64,000 bases of DNA, taken from the NCBI RefSeq assembly GCF_031846165.1, contig NZ_JAVRIE010000002.1, forward strand, positions 62,001 through 126,000, in the 5' to 3' direction. The position numbers and the translations under genes were made by a program. This document shows, one piece after another, positions 21,750 to 31,750 of this stretch. Position 1 is the stretch's first letter; the number at the start of each line of letters is the position of its first letter. This DNA comes from Glaciecola blandensis. Its GTDB lineage: Bacteria; Pseudomonadota; Gammaproteobacteria; Enterobacterales; Alteromonadaceae. The notes under the pieces were generated by a model. The model worked only from the letters and a program-made list of their open reading frames with translations. It was not told the origin of the DNA and ran no database searches.

Positions 21750-24700
21750 ATGTCGATTACTCAATATCTCACTGTTGGCAGTCTTGCCTTACTGTTGACG
21801 CTTAGCTCCCCGCTTACTGTTGCGCAAGAGAAGGAAACCAACCCTCTCGCAAACATCAAGTTACGTAATATTGGCCCTGCCATGATTTCAGGGCGAGTCT
21901 CTGATTTTGCTTTTAATCCAACGTCGCCCAACGAGTTTTATGTTGCAACAGCATCTGGGAACTTATGGAAAACCAGTAACAACATGACAACTTGGACTCC
22001 CTTGTTCGAGAATGAAGGTGCGTATGCAATCGGTGTGATTGAAATGGCACCCTCAAACTCCAATATCTTGTGGCTTGGATCGGGTGAGAATAATGCGCAG
22101 CGCTCTGTTGCGTATGGCGATGGCGTATACAAATCCTTAGATGGTGGTAAAAGCTGGTCAAACATGGGTTTGAAGGATTCCGGCCATATCTCGCAGATAT
22201 GGATTGACCCGAAAGATGTTAATCATGTGCTGGTGGCGTCTCAAGGTCCTTTGTGGAGCAATGGCGGCGACAGAGGTTTGTATAAAACAACCGACGGCGG
22301 AAAGAATTGGCAGCGTATTCTCGACATTGATATTTACACCGGGGTGAATGAGTTTGTTGTCGACCCCAGTAATCCAGACGTGATTGTTGCCACTAGCTAT
22401 CAGCGTAGACGACACGTATGGACTCTGATTAATGGGGGGCCGGGCAGTGGTATCCACAAAACCACTGATGGTGGTAAAACATGGTCACGCGTTACCTCGG
22501 GTTTACCTTCAGATAATATGGGACGTATTGGTATTGCAATGGCACCATCTTCCCCGAATACCTTGTACGTAATCATTGAATCTAATGATAAAGATAAAGG
22601 CGTTTATCGTTCGCAAGACTTTGGCCAAACTTGGCAAAAACGTTCAGGCTATATGAGTAGTAGTCCACAATACTACAATGAATTGATTGTCGATCCTCTT
22701 AACCCCGAGCGCATTTATTCGATGGATACGTTTACTAAAGTGTCAGAAGATGGCGGCCAATCTTTCCAGTCACTTTCAAACGAATTCCGACACGTTGATG
22801 ATCATGCGCTTTGGATTGACCCAAACAATACGGAGCATCTCATCATTGGAGGCGACGGTGGTGTCTATGAAAGTTGGGACAGAGGACAAAAATGGCGACA
22901 TGCGCAGAACTTACCTCTAGGTCAGTTTTATCGTATCCAACCAGACAACGAAAGCCCGTTCTACAATGTTTGCGGCGGAACGCAAGATAACACGTCGCTG
23001 TGTGCACCTTCACGCACCGACCTGATCCACGGTATCACGAATGCAGACTGGACCAGCGTCATCGGTGGTGATGGATATAAGCCACAAATTGACCCAACCG
23101 ACCCTAATATCATCTATGCACAATTTCAATATGGTGGTTTAGCCCGATACGATAGACGAACGCATGAACGTGTATCGATAACGCCTCATCCTAAAGAAGG
23201 TGAGAATGCTTATAAATGGAATTGGAATTCGCCAATACTGATTAGCCCGCATAAATCGACTCGCTTGCTCTATGCTGCTGAAAAAGTCTTTCAATCTGAA
23301 GATCGCGGCGAAACATGGCGTGCGATCAGCCCAGACCTTACGCGGAAAATAGACCGCAATACGTTGAAAGTAATGGACCGCGTTTGGAGTGTTGATACCA
23401 TTGCCAAAAATGCTTCTACCTCGATGTATGGCGCTATTATTGCCTTAAATGAAAGCCCAGTGAAAGAGGGACTGATTTACGTTGGTACAGACGATGGCTT
23501 GATTAGCGTCACTGAGGATGGTGGTGAAAACTGGCGAACGGAAAAGAGCTTCCGTGGCGTGCCAGAAATGTCACTCGTTGAAGATATCGTCACTTCTCTG
23601 CACAATGAAAACGTCGCTTATGCTGTGTTCGACAACCACAAGCGAGGCGACTATAAGCCTTATGTGTATAAAACAACGAACAAAGGGAAAAGCTGGAAAA
23701 AGATAAGTAATGATCTTCCAGAGTGGGGTTCGGCGCATACTATCGCTGAAGACCATATTGATCCGAACCTGTTGTTCGTGGGCACCGAATTTGGCCTGTT
23801 TGTGAGTCAAAATGGCGGAAGCAATTGGTCTCAAATGAAAGGTAACTTCCCTACGATTGCGGTGCGTGATATTGAAATTCAACGACGCGAGAGTGACCTT
23901 GTTGTTGGCACATTTGGTCGCGGTATTTATATCCTTGATGACTATTCACCTCTGCGTACGCCGGCATCGAAACTCGCGAAGCAAGAGGCCACTTTATTCC
24001 CAGTGAAAGACAGTTGGTTGTATCTTGAAGGTTATCAATATGGCGGCGAGCGCAAAGGCTCAAACGGCGATGCGTTTTATAGCGCAGATAATCCAGCCTA
24101 TGGTGCTGTCTTCTCTTATTACTTAAAAGATGGTTATCAAACACTACAACAGGCACGACGTGCAAAAGAAAAGGAAATAGAAAAAGCTGGTGGTGATACG
24201 CCTTACCCAAGTTGGAGTACTTTGCGCAAAGAAGATCGTGAGGAAGCCCCCAGCGTCTTTCTTGAAGTAAAAGATGCACAAGGTGAAGTGGTTCAGCGTG
24301 TTGAAGCTGCATCAGGCAAAGGCTTCCATCGTGTTGCATGGGATATGCATTATCCCTCGTCTGCGCCAGTATCGCTTAGCAAACCATCTGGCTATGTGCC
24401 ACCTTGGGCCATTCCACCGAAAGGTCCCATTGCCTTACCTGGCGACTATACCGTTACTCTGAAGAAGCGTCAGTTTGGAAAGGTATCAGCTTTATCAGAG
24501 CCGAAAACTTTCGCCCTGAAGTTACTGAATAATAGTCCGGAAATAACCTCTGATCGCGGCGGTTTGCTTGCAGTACAGCAGCGAGCAGCGAATCTTTATC
24601 GTTCAGTTAGCGGTGCGTCGAAAGCGCAGAGTGAATTGCGCACGCGAATTGCTCATTTGAAAGCGGCGATTGATGTCACACCATCAGCCACCGAGGAACA

Positions 24701-25019
24701 AGCTCAAGCGGTAAGAGCCTTGGCAGACCGTCTGGCTCAGCTAAGCGTGTTATTAGATGGCGACGCTACAGTACGCTCACGTCAAGAGCCTGTGCCATGG
24801 TCGGTCTCAGGACGCACACAAAATCTTTACTGGGCAATTAGTAGCAGCCAAAAAAGTGTGTCAGGAAACCATTTAGCATCACTCGATATTGCAGAGTCGG
24901 AATATACCCGCGTTGCTGATCAACTGAAAACCTTACGAGCGGAACTGGAAGGATTGGAGGCACAACTCGAAGCGATTGGTGCACCATGGACACCGGGAAG
25001 GATCCCAACAATAGAGTAA
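21750..25019 (+). CDS. Secreted BNR/Asp-box repeat protein (VPS10/sialidase-like propellers)
   Basis: This 1,089-aa exported protein has a signal peptide ending near VAQ. At least nine Asp-box motifs (S/T-x-D-x-G-x-x-W) are spread over residues 100-690, for example SLDGGKSWS, TTDGGKNWQ, TTDGGKTWS, SEDRGETWR and TEDGGENWR, implying one or two beta-propellers. The C-terminal 350 residues are helical, with a long coiled stretch. Relatives are often labelled glycosyl hydrolases, but no catalytic residues can be assigned. The ATG at 21750, 7 nt after AGGAA, is preferred over a GTG 66 bp upstream. It may act in protein or polysaccharide processing outside the cell (inference). Confidence 0.85.
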   Translation: MSITQYLTVGSLALLLTLSSPLTVAQEKETNPLANIKLRNIGPAMISGRVSDFAFNPTSPNEFYVATASGNLWKTSNNMTTWTPLFENEGAYAIGVIEMAPSNSNILWLGSGENNAQRSVAYGDGVYKSLDGGKSWSNMGLKDSGHISQIWIDPKDVNHVLVASQGPLWSNGGDRGLYKTTDGGKNWQRILDIDIYTGVNEFVVDPSNPDVIVATSYQRRRHVWTLINGGPGSGIHKTTDGGKTWSRVTSGLPSDNMGRIGIAMAPSSPNTLYVIIESNDKDKGVYRSQDFGQTWQKRSGYMSSSPQYYNELIVDPLNPERIYSMDTFTKVSEDGGQSFQSLSNEFRHVDDHALWIDPNNTEHLIIGGDGGVYESWDRGQKWRHAQNLPLGQFYRIQPDNESPFYNVCGGTQDNTSLCAPSRTDLIHGITNADWTSVIGGDGYKPQIDPTDPNIIYAQFQYGGLARYDRRTHERVSITPHPKEGENAYKWNWNSPILISPHKSTRLLYAAEKVFQSEDRGETWRAISPDLTRKIDRNTLKVMDRVWSVDTIAKNASTSMYGAIIALNESPVKEGLIYVGTDDGLISVTEDGGENWRTEKSFRGVPEMSLVEDIVTSLHNENVAYAVFDNHKRGDYKPYVYKTTNKGKSWKKISNDLPEWGSAHTIAEDHIDPNLLFVGTEFGLFVSQNGGSNWSQMKGNFPTIAVRDIEIQRRESDLVVGTFGRGIYILDDYSPLRTPASKLAKQEATLFPVKDSWLYLEGYQYGGERKGSNGDAFYSADNPAYGAVFSYYLKDGYQTLQQARRAKEKEIEKAGGDTPYPSWSTLRKEDREEAPSVFLEVKDAQGEVVQRVEAASGKGFHRVAWDMHYPSSAPVSLSKPSGYVPPWAIPPKGPIALPGDYTVTLKKRQFGKVSALSEPKTFALKLLNNSPEITSDRGGLLAVQQRAANLYRSVSGASKAQSELRTRIAHLKAAIDVTPSATEEQAQAVRALADRLAQLSVLLDGDATVRSRQEPVPWSVSGRTQNLYWAISSSQKSVSGNHLASLDIAESEYTRVADQLKTLRAELEGLEAQLEAIGAPWTPGRIPTIE

Positions 25020-25031
25020 GAAGCTTAAGCA

Positions 25032-25060
25032 GTGTTAGACCCTGCAATAGGGTCTAACAC
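25032..25060. terminator. Perfect 12-bp hairpin between convergent genes
   Basis: GTGTTAGACCCT pairs with AGGGTCTAACAC around a 5-nt loop. It lies between the BNR gene (+) and the M16 peptidase gene (-), so it could end transcription from both sides. T-tracts are poor, so it may also protect mRNA 3' ends. Confidence 0.7.
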
Positions 25061-25070
25061 ATCTAAAGGA

Positions 25071-27935
25071 CTAATTGAGTAAAACTGGCTTCCCAAAGCC
25101 TAGCTTTTCAAGTCTTTCAAGCTGCGTAGCAGCATCACCGACTACCACTACATGCATCGCGTCTGGGCGAACATGCGAATCTAGGACCGATTTAGCTTTT
25201 TCTAAATCCATTGCTTGAACAATTTCCATGTTTTTGCTTTTGGCATCATATGGCAAGTTAAAACGAGTGATTTCCTGAACCAAGCCCAGTTTGTCACCCA
25301 AAGTTTCGTTCTTCAGCGCCTGACCGCGAAGCAAGGCATCTTTCGTTTGAGCCAATTCTGCTTCAGTCATCTCTTCGCTATAGCGTCCTAAAATTTCATT
25401 GATTAAGCTTAAGCTTTCTAAGGTTACGTTAGTTCTTACTGACGTACCCACGCCAAATTGGCCTTGTTCTGCGTTACCAGTAGCGAACGAGCGAATACCA
25501 TAAGTATACCCTTTGTTAACGCGAAGCTCGGTCATCAGCTTCGATGTATAAATACGACCTAGTGGGAAGTTAAGCGCTTCTAGCTTGGCAAAGTCATCAT
25601 TTGTGACAGGCAATGCAGGACGGCTCATTTGCAGCACAGATTGCTTAGACTCTGGTACATCATAGAAATAGACTTTGGTCTTTTCGACAGCAGCCAACTT
25701 CGGCACGGCTAGCTTAGGTAATGCTTCTTTGGCTGGCCCTTCGAGAGAAGAGAACAGTTTCAGCGTTTTGCTTTCATCAAAGTCACCCACAATGTTTAAT
25801 TTAGCCGACGAAATTGCATAGTACTTGGCGTGGAAAGCCTTCACATCGTCTAAGGTAATTGCATTAATTTGCGCTTCAGTGCCAGAACCAGCAATAGCAA
25901 GAGGTGTAGGCTCAGCATAGGTAATTTTCGCCATTTCACGAGCCGCGATGAAGTCAGGGTTAGCAAGCTGGGAAACCGCATTTTGACTATAGCTTTCTTG
26001 CATCAGTTTAAATTCGCTCTCATCAAAACGCGGTGCATTGATCATGTCTTGAAGCAGGGCAACAGTCTTATCAAGGTTTCGTGCTAATGTTTTACCGCGA
26101 ATCAGCGTATATTGGCCTCTTGTTTGCGTACTTAAACTTGAGCCCAAAGCACCTAATGCTTTTTCAAATGCTGCAACATCTAAGTCGCCAGCACCTTTGG
26201 TGAGCATATTTCCTGTGATTGAAGCAAGCCCTGGCTTATCGAGCGGTGAGCGCATTTTGCCCGCATCAAACTCTAAAGAAAATTCAATGAGTGGTACTTC
26301 GTCAGATTGAATACCGACCATTTGCAAACCGTTGCTGCCTTCGGCGTCCCAAATGGTAGGTGTTGGCAATACAAATGAATCACCAAAAGGCGGTTCAACA
26401 CTGCGATCGAAAGACGATTCAGTAGGTTCAAAAACGCGAGCAGTCGGGTCATACGGCACGTCTTTTTCTGCGCCTTGAACCACAACTTCTTCTACTACCT
26501 TAGCAACTTGCGCACCTTCCAGAGCCAACTCTTTTTGGCCTTTAGGGGTAAAGCTCGTGGAGATATAGTGCTTGTCTTTAATGTACTTCTTATAGACATT
26601 CATAACGTCTTCAGCAGATACAGCCTGAAGGTTTTTAATATCAGTCGTTAAAAAACCAGGGTCACCGGTAAAGATATTGTATTCACCCATCGCGATGGCT
26701 TTACCTAATGCGCTTTGGATACTGTCGAAAATACCCACTTCTGATTCGGTTTTGATGCGCGTTAAGGCTTCATCAGGAATACCGTCTTTTTCGAAGCGAG
26801 CGAACGCTTCCCATACCGCAGGAAGCAAATTGTCGATATCTTCGTTTGGTTTAGGGTTAATGAATAAATAGACTTCACCCGCCAGTTCTTTCGTATAGTT
26901 AAAACCAGAAACACCGGTAGTTAATTGTTTTTCGTCGATTAGCACTTGATTCATTGGGGCTTCTTTGCCGTCAATTAAGTATGACAACAAGACATTTAAG
27001 GCATAAGAATCTGGGTGATATTCTGGTACAGCAGGCCATGTTAAGGTCAGCTGTGGAAGTGTCGCAAAGTTGTCTTCGTGCACGAAATGTTTAGTTTCAC
27101 TCAGTGTGACAGCTTGAGCTTGGGTTTCAGGCGTCGGTTCAGCACCACTTGGGATTTCACCGAAGTATTTTTTGATAAGCGTTTTGGCTTCTTCAAGTTC
27201 AAAATCACCTGCCAAGGTTACCGTCACATTATCAGGGCGGTACCATTGATTGAAAAAGGCTTTTGTATCTTCTAAAGTCGCATTTTCTAGGTCTTCAAGC
27301 GAACCAATTACTTGGTGATGATACGGATGTCCTTCAGGATAAATCGCTTTGCCAATCACATATAAGTTGTGACCATAAGGGCGATTGTCTACGCGCTGAC
27401 GTTTCTCGTTTTTCACTACCTGCTTTTCACGGTCGATAATGTTCTGATTCACCGTTTTAATAAAGTAACCTAGCTTGTCAGCTTCAGCCCAAATAACCTT
27501 TTCTAAGGCGTCTTTTGGTACGGCTTGGAAGTACTGCGTCATATCGTTAGTCGTAAAGCCGTTTGTGCCTTCACCACCGATACGCGTGTTCATTTCATCA
27601 AGACCACCATAACCCAAGTTTTCTGAGTCCATAAATAAGAGGTGTTCGAATAAGTGAGCGAAGCCGGTTTTACCGACTTTTTCCCTACCAGAGCCTACGT
27701 GAACAGCAAGGTTGATCGCCACTAATGGATCAGAACGGTCGATATGGAGTACAACTTCTAAACCATTGTCCAAGGTCATTTTTTCAAAATCTAAAGAGGG
27801 AAGAGCGGCTGATTCAGCCTGCTCAGGTGCTTTTTCTGCAAGCGGTTCGTTGGTGTTTTTACTGCATGAAACAACCGCGAAGAGAGAAATCCCGACAAGA
27901 AAAGGAAGTGTGAGTGATTTGCGCAAAGGGTACAT
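25071..27935 (-). CDS. M16 family zinc metallopeptidase lipoprotein
   Basis: This 954-aa lipoprotein (lipobox VVSC, Cys24) has two M16 halves. The N-terminal half carries the inverted zinc motif HLFEH at 94-98; the C-terminal half (from about 490) lacks it and should form the closing half of the clam-shell. Family members (pitrilysin/insulinase group) degrade peptides. Anchoring through the lipid implies activity on the periplasmic side. Length is normal for two-domain secreted M16 enzymes. It is monocistronic, convergent with the BNR gene. Confidence 0.93.
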   Translation of the reverse strand: MYPLRKSLTLPFLVGISLFAVVSCSKNTNEPLAEKAPEQAESAALPSLDFEKMTLDNGLEVVLHIDRSDPLVAINLAVHVGSGREKVGKTGFAHLFEHLLFMDSENLGYGGLDEMNTRIGGEGTNGFTTNDMTQYFQAVPKDALEKVIWAEADKLGYFIKTVNQNIIDREKQVVKNEKRQRVDNRPYGHNLYVIGKAIYPEGHPYHHQVIGSLEDLENATLEDTKAFFNQWYRPDNVTVTLAGDFELEEAKTLIKKYFGEIPSGAEPTPETQAQAVTLSETKHFVHEDNFATLPQLTLTWPAVPEYHPDSYALNVLLSYLIDGKEAPMNQVLIDEKQLTTGVSGFNYTKELAGEVYLFINPKPNEDIDNLLPAVWEAFARFEKDGIPDEALTRIKTESEVGIFDSIQSALGKAIAMGEYNIFTGDPGFLTTDIKNLQAVSAEDVMNVYKKYIKDKHYISTSFTPKGQKELALEGAQVAKVVEEVVVQGAEKDVPYDPTARVFEPTESSFDRSVEPPFGDSFVLPTPTIWDAEGSNGLQMVGIQSDEVPLIEFSLEFDAGKMRSPLDKPGLASITGNMLTKGAGDLDVAAFEKALGALGSSLSTQTRGQYTLIRGKTLARNLDKTVALLQDMINAPRFDESEFKLMQESYSQNAVSQLANPDFIAAREMAKITYAEPTPLAIAGSGTEAQINAITLDDVKAFHAKYYAISSAKLNIVGDFDESKTLKLFSSLEGPAKEALPKLAVPKLAAVEKTKVYFYDVPESKQSVLQMSRPALPVTNDDFAKLEALNFPLGRIYTSKLMTELRVNKGYTYGIRSFATGNAEQGQFGVGTSVRTNVTLESLSLINEILGRYSEEMTEAELAQTKDALLRGQALKNETLGDKLGLVQEITRFNLPYDAKSKNMEIVQAMDLEKAKSVLDSHVRPDAMHVVVVGDAATQLERLEKLGFGKPVLLN

Positions 27936-28081
27936 TCTAAGGTCCTTTTAATTTAATTATGCAAACGGTAATGTAAAACGGGCGCGATGTCGACAATCGC
28001 GCCTCTTAAAAGTGTCACTGAATGTGTAAGCGTTTGTAAAAAAAGTTGGGGTCGGCCTAACCGCCGACGCTGATGTACTTA

Positions 28082-28634
28082 CTAGCAGCCCATTTCGCTT
28101 GTCATTCCACCAAGACGACCTTCTACCGAGTATTCAATGTAACTAGGGAGAGAGGGCATTAAGTTCAAGCCTGTGCGGTTCTCAATCTCATTGATAGTCA
28201 CTTCTTTCGCGCAGAAATTATCACGACGTCCGGAATCTTGTTCCATGATAAAACCAGATGCTTCAATCCAACCTGAACTACTAATCGTCATCACGACTTT
28301 AAAATAACCAGATGGAACGGTGTGGCGCTCATTGGCTCTCGGTAAGTTCGCAAAGAAATATTCATACAACGGGCCCGTCACAACGTAAACCGATTCTCCG
28401 GTTCTCACGTGGGCACGAACAGCGTTTTCAAGTTTCACCCAAGGCCCTTGGTTTAGATTGGACGCTTGTGGAGTGATATTCGACAAGTAGTTTGTTTGTG
28501 ACCAGTAAGATGTATTACTAAAACTTGCCAGTGGTGCTTGGTGACCTCGGTCAGTTTTTATCACAGCGTTGGCATCTCGGTAATCCGTTGGTTCAAGCGT
28601 ATAGCGATAGAACTAGAGTAAATAGTGTTTTCAT
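28082..28634 (-). pseudogene. Broken DNA/RNA non-specific endonuclease gene
   Basis: The 3' part encodes the catalytic core of the NUC1 family: DRGHQAPLASF (catalytic His), then NITPQASNLNQGPW (metal-binding Asn). Upstream in the same frame the core extends to FYRYTLEPTDYRDANAV and then hits a TAG. In another frame the ATG at 28634, preceded by AGGA, begins MKTLFTLVLSLYA, a good signal peptide start, and meets TGA at once. The roughly 60-80 residues normally between signal and core are missing and the frames disagree, so an internal deletion has destroyed the gene. A 160-aa product from an internal ATG is possible but would lack export. Confidence 0.72.
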
Positions 28635-28941
28635 AGTCATCCTGTTGAGTACGTTTATTGTTTTATTGTTGTACTAGCAGCACAGACGACGGCTTTTAGA
28701 AGCCAGTACCTGTACTATGGTGAAGGTGCTTTGTAACAATTTTATGACCAGTGTATTTGGGCTCTGTAAATTTTACCGATTTGTTTGTTTCTATGCCTAT
28801 GTGAAGTTATAAAAAATCAATTAATTCAGGTGTTTATGGTTTGGCCCTGTATTTGCAATCTAGGTAGTAATAACAACAAATATTGCCAGAAACATCAGGT
28901 AAAACTGAGTTTCTGATGGGTATCATAAGAGGAAGTACACA
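28635..28941. other. Intergenic region upstream of mscS
   Basis: There is no gene in these 307 bp. The stretch contains the promoter side of the broken endonuclease and a sigma-54 type promoter for the MscS gene (separate entry). Confidence 0.6.
28841..28857 (+). promoter_or_regulatory. Sigma-54 promoter-like site before mscS
   Basis: TTGGCCCTGTATTTGCA has the invariant GG (28843-28844) and GC (28855-28856) exactly 10 nt apart, matching the TTGGCACG-N4-TTGCA consensus at nearly all key positions. Predicted start is about 75 nt before the ATG at 28942. A sigma-54-dependent regulator is encoded 1.2 kb downstream. Confidence 0.65.
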
Positions 28942-29859
28942 ATGGAATTTGAAGTCATCAACCAATTTTGGGATCTGATCCACGAAAAAGTAGAGTCTTG
29001 GTTAGAAATGGGGATCAAGCACTTACCCAATATGGTAGTCGCCATCATCATAGTCATGGTCTTTGCTTTGATAGCGCGCATTGCATCACGCATCGTATCG
29101 AAGGTATTACACCGTGTGTTTGAATCCAAACAAATCGCGGATCTAATTACCGCCATTTTTAAAGTCATCGTGTTTATTGCCGGTTTGTTTATTGCACTCG
29201 AGTTCTTAGGCTTAACAGGCACGGTTACCTCATTACTTGCGGGTGCCGGTATCATCGGCCTCGCAATTGGTTTTGCGTTTCAGGATATGACAGAGAATTT
29301 GATTGCTGGCATAGCTATGGGTATTCGAAAGCCATTTCAAATCGATGACGTAGTAGAAGCAAATGGTGTGTTTGGCACGGTCAAAGCGATTAATTTGCGC
29401 AATACCATTGTTGAAACCTTCTACGGGCAATTAGAAATTGTTCCCAATAAAATTCTTTTTAGGAATATCGTGACCAATTTCTCGACTCAAGGGAAACGCC
29501 GTGTTGAAGTGCCGGTGGGTATATCTTATGCCGATGATGTCCTTGAGGCTGAAAAGGTGATTATTGAAGCAATTAATCAGCAAGACTTTGTTATCGAGCA
29601 TGAAGAAACAGCTGTTTATGCTGAAAGTTTTGGAGATAGCAGCGTGAACCTACTTGTGTGGTTTTGGATTGACTATCCGGGCGAACCGGGCTTCATGCAA
29701 GCACGATCAGGTGCTGTGAATACAATTCATAAAGTATTGGCGAAAAATGATATTCTTATCCCATTCCCAATCCGTACCTTGGACTTCGGTGCGAAAGGCG
29801 GTGAAAAGCTAAACACCATGCTAACGAATCGCGAGGGCAGTGGCTCTGCCAACGCCTAG
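28942..29859 (+). CDS. Small-conductance mechanosensitive channel (MscS family)
   Basis: This 305-aa inner-membrane channel has three N-terminal transmembrane helices (about 25-120), a pore-lining TM3 rich in Gly and Ala (LLAGAGIIGLAIGFAFQDMTENLIAGI) and a cytoplasmic beta domain (FQIDDVVEANGVFGTVKAINLRNT). It opens under membrane tension to release solutes on hypo-osmotic shock. It is followed by a rho-independent terminator, so it is monocistronic, and is preceded by a sigma-54-like promoter, which suggests regulated expression. Context: it sits at the head of a stress and signalling block. Confidence 0.95.
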   Translation: MEFEVINQFWDLIHEKVESWLEMGIKHLPNMVVAIIIVMVFALIARIASRIVSKVLHRVFESKQIADLITAIFKVIVFIAGLFIALEFLGLTGTVTSLLAGAGIIGLAIGFAFQDMTENLIAGIAMGIRKPFQIDDVVEANGVFGTVKAINLRNTIVETFYGQLEIVPNKILFRNIVTNFSTQGKRRVEVPVGISYADDVLEAEKVIIEAINQQDFVIEHEETAVYAESFGDSSVNLLVWFWIDYPGEPGFMQARSGAVNTIHKVLAKNDILIPFPIRTLDFGAKGGEKLNTMLTNREGSGSANA

Positions 29860-29895
29860 TTGGTGTAGTCCTGACGTTTAGATGTTTGAAAGGGT

Positions 29896-29917
29896 AGCAA
29901 GCTTCGGCTTGCTTTTC
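29896..29917 (+). terminator. Rho-independent terminator after mscS
   Basis: AGCAAGC and GCTTGCT form a 7-bp stem around TTCG, a stable tetraloop, followed by TTT. Confidence 0.85.
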
Positions 29918-30143
29918 TTGATCTACACTATCAATCAGAAAGTAATATCAATAATGTTTAGCACAGCAATCGAATGCAGTTGATGAGTTAGGTGAAGTGA
30001 TTGAAAATAGTCTACAATTACAAGCTAAAAATGAGTCCATCAGTCGTGCACGAGAAAGGAAGTTGCGGTAGATTAAGTGTCTACCTGAACGCTGATTGCT
30101 AAACAAACATAAGCATAACGACATAATAATTAATGGAATATAA

Positions 30144-31523
30144 GTGAAATCGATTCTACTGATAGATGACGACAAGGACTTTACGGAAGTCGCTACCCAC
30201 ATTATTGAATACCTAGGCCATATCGTTTCTGTGGCGCACTCGGTGGAAGACGCTAATGAGTGGATCGATAACAATGATTTCGACCATGTTTTTATCGACT
30301 TTATGCTGCCAGACGGAAGTGGTTTGCACATTTATGACCATCTGTCGAAAACGAAAACACGTACGCCTAAATGTACCTTTATTACCGGCAATCCAAAGAT
30401 CAAACAAGCGATAGGCTCCATCGCAGGGCCAAGTGTCGACTATTTGATGAAGCCGATTGAACGTGAAGACATCGAAAACGCGCTACAAAAAAAGACGGTC
30501 AAAAAAGCAGGTTCTTCGAATAATAAGAAGCTCAAAGCTGACAGTGTAAGTAAGGCAACAGCCCTACCTAAAATGCATTTTGGCTGTCTAATTGGTGAGT
30601 CGAGCGCGATGCAAACCTTATACACCATGATTGAGCGAGTCGCTCGAAGCTCCGCAAACGTCATGGTGATGGGCGAAAGTGGCGTAGGTAAAGAGCTTGT
30701 TGCACAAGCCGTTCACAATGCAAGTGACTGTGATGGCGACCTAATTGCTACCAATTGCGGCGGGTTATCGAAAGAGCTTATTGGTAGTGAATTGTTTGGA
30801 CACGAAAAAGGCGCTTTTACCGGCGCTATTGGTCAGAAGAAAGGTGTATTCGAACGCGCTGAAAAAGGGACTTTGTTTTTAGATGAAGTGACCGAAATGC
30901 CCATTGATATGCAGCCTAATTTGTTACGCGTACTCGAAACTAGACGGGTTAGCAGAGTCGGTGGTACACAAGAAATTCCGATTGATTGCCGCGTTGTCAG
31001 CGCGACTAATCGCTCCATTGACGATATTGCCAAAGAGAATGTGCTTCGGGAAGATATTTACTTCCGCTTAGCTGTATTCCCTATCGATATTCCACCGTTA
31101 CGTAAGCGTAAAGAAGATATTCCCCTATTAGTGACAAGCTTTTTGCATGAGCTAAACGCCGAACATAACGAAAGCTATGAGATCAGCGATGCACAATTAA
31201 AGCGCCTGCTTGACCATGATTGGCCAGGCAATGTGCGTGAGCTTCGCCACACACTTCACCGTGCATTCATTATGGGCGAACCAGGTGGTAAAACAATTGA
31301 GCTTCCCAGCACGTTTGCCTCACCTTTCTCACAGATGAGTACTGATGAGGGAAACGATGGCGGGCAACTGCAAGCAGGTAAAACTATCGAAGAAGTAGAG
31401 AAAGCGCTCATTTACGCAACCTTGGACGAGGTTGGCGGTAACAAAACAAATGCGGCTGAGATGCTTGGTATTTCAACGAAAACCCTATACAACCGCTTGC
31501 ATGCCTATGGTGACGACGCATGA
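30144..31523 (+). CDS. NtrC-type sigma-54-dependent response regulator
   Basis: This 459-aa regulator has a receiver domain (1-120) with phospho-acceptor Asp52, then a sigma-54 activation AAA+ domain (about 150-380) with Walker A GESGVGKE at 176-183 and the sigma-54-contact loop GAFTGA at 223-228, and a Fis-type helix-turn-helix (about 425-458, NKTNAAEMLGISTKTLYNRL). It should activate RNA polymerase-sigma-54 after phosphorylation. It overlaps the next gene by 4 bp (ATGA) and heads a run of five signalling genes. Sigma-54-like promoters before mscS, a BON gene and a DUF1328 gene are plausible targets (inference). Confidence 0.95.
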   Translation: MKSILLIDDDKDFTEVATHIIEYLGHIVSVAHSVEDANEWIDNNDFDHVFIDFMLPDGSGLHIYDHLSKTKTRTPKCTFITGNPKIKQAIGSIAGPSVDYLMKPIEREDIENALQKKTVKKAGSSNNKKLKADSVSKATALPKMHFGCLIGESSAMQTLYTMIERVARSSANVMVMGESGVGKELVAQAVHNASDCDGDLIATNCGGLSKELIGSELFGHEKGAFTGAIGQKKGVFERAEKGTLFLDEVTEMPIDMQPNLLRVLETRRVSRVGGTQEIPIDCRVVSATNRSIDDIAKENVLREDIYFRLAVFPIDIPPLRKRKEDIPLLVTSFLHELNAEHNESYEISDAQLKRLLDHDWPGNVRELRHTLHRAFIMGEPGGKTIELPSTFASPFSQMSTDEGNDGGQLQAGKTIEEVEKALIYATLDEVGGNKTNAAEMLGISTKTLYNRLHAYGDDA

Positions 31524-31750
31524 GTAAATATCAAAAGCAACTGCATGATATCCGCAAACCATTGAATACTATCAGCATGCAAGCTGAACTCATTCGTATG
31601 TTAAGCGAAAAATTAGCGTCGCAAGGGGATGATATCGAACGCTTAGACGCGTCTGCTTTGAAGATTATTGCTAGTGCAAAAGACTGCAGCCAGCAGCTAC
31701 AAGATTTATTTGAAGAGATTGAACATGACCAATCAAATCAACCTGACTGA
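31520..31750 (+). CDS. Stand-alone DHp (histidine kinase dimerisation) protein
   Basis: This 76-aa protein starts MSKYQKQLHDIRKPLN; the stretch HDIRKPLNTISMQAELIRM matches the H-box of histidine kinases, with the candidate phospho-histidine at His9, followed by a second helix, as expected for a DHp hairpin. No ATP-binding domain exists, so it cannot autophosphorylate alone; it could be phosphorylated by the neighbouring kinases, act as a phosphotransfer intermediate, or act as a phosphatase of a receiver. It overlaps the NtrC gene by 4 bp and the CHASE3 kinase gene by 26 bp, which points to tight co-expression. The H-box is clear; the role is inference. Confidence 0.75.
   Translation: MSKYQKQLHDIRKPLNTISMQAELIRMLSEKLASQGDDIERLDASALKIIASAKDCSQQLQDLFEEIEHDQSNQPD

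Noticed and set aside
29948..30331. 127-aa minus-strand frame before and over the NtrC gene
   Set aside because: It is antisense to the start of the regulator gene, low in complexity, without motif or ribosome binding site.
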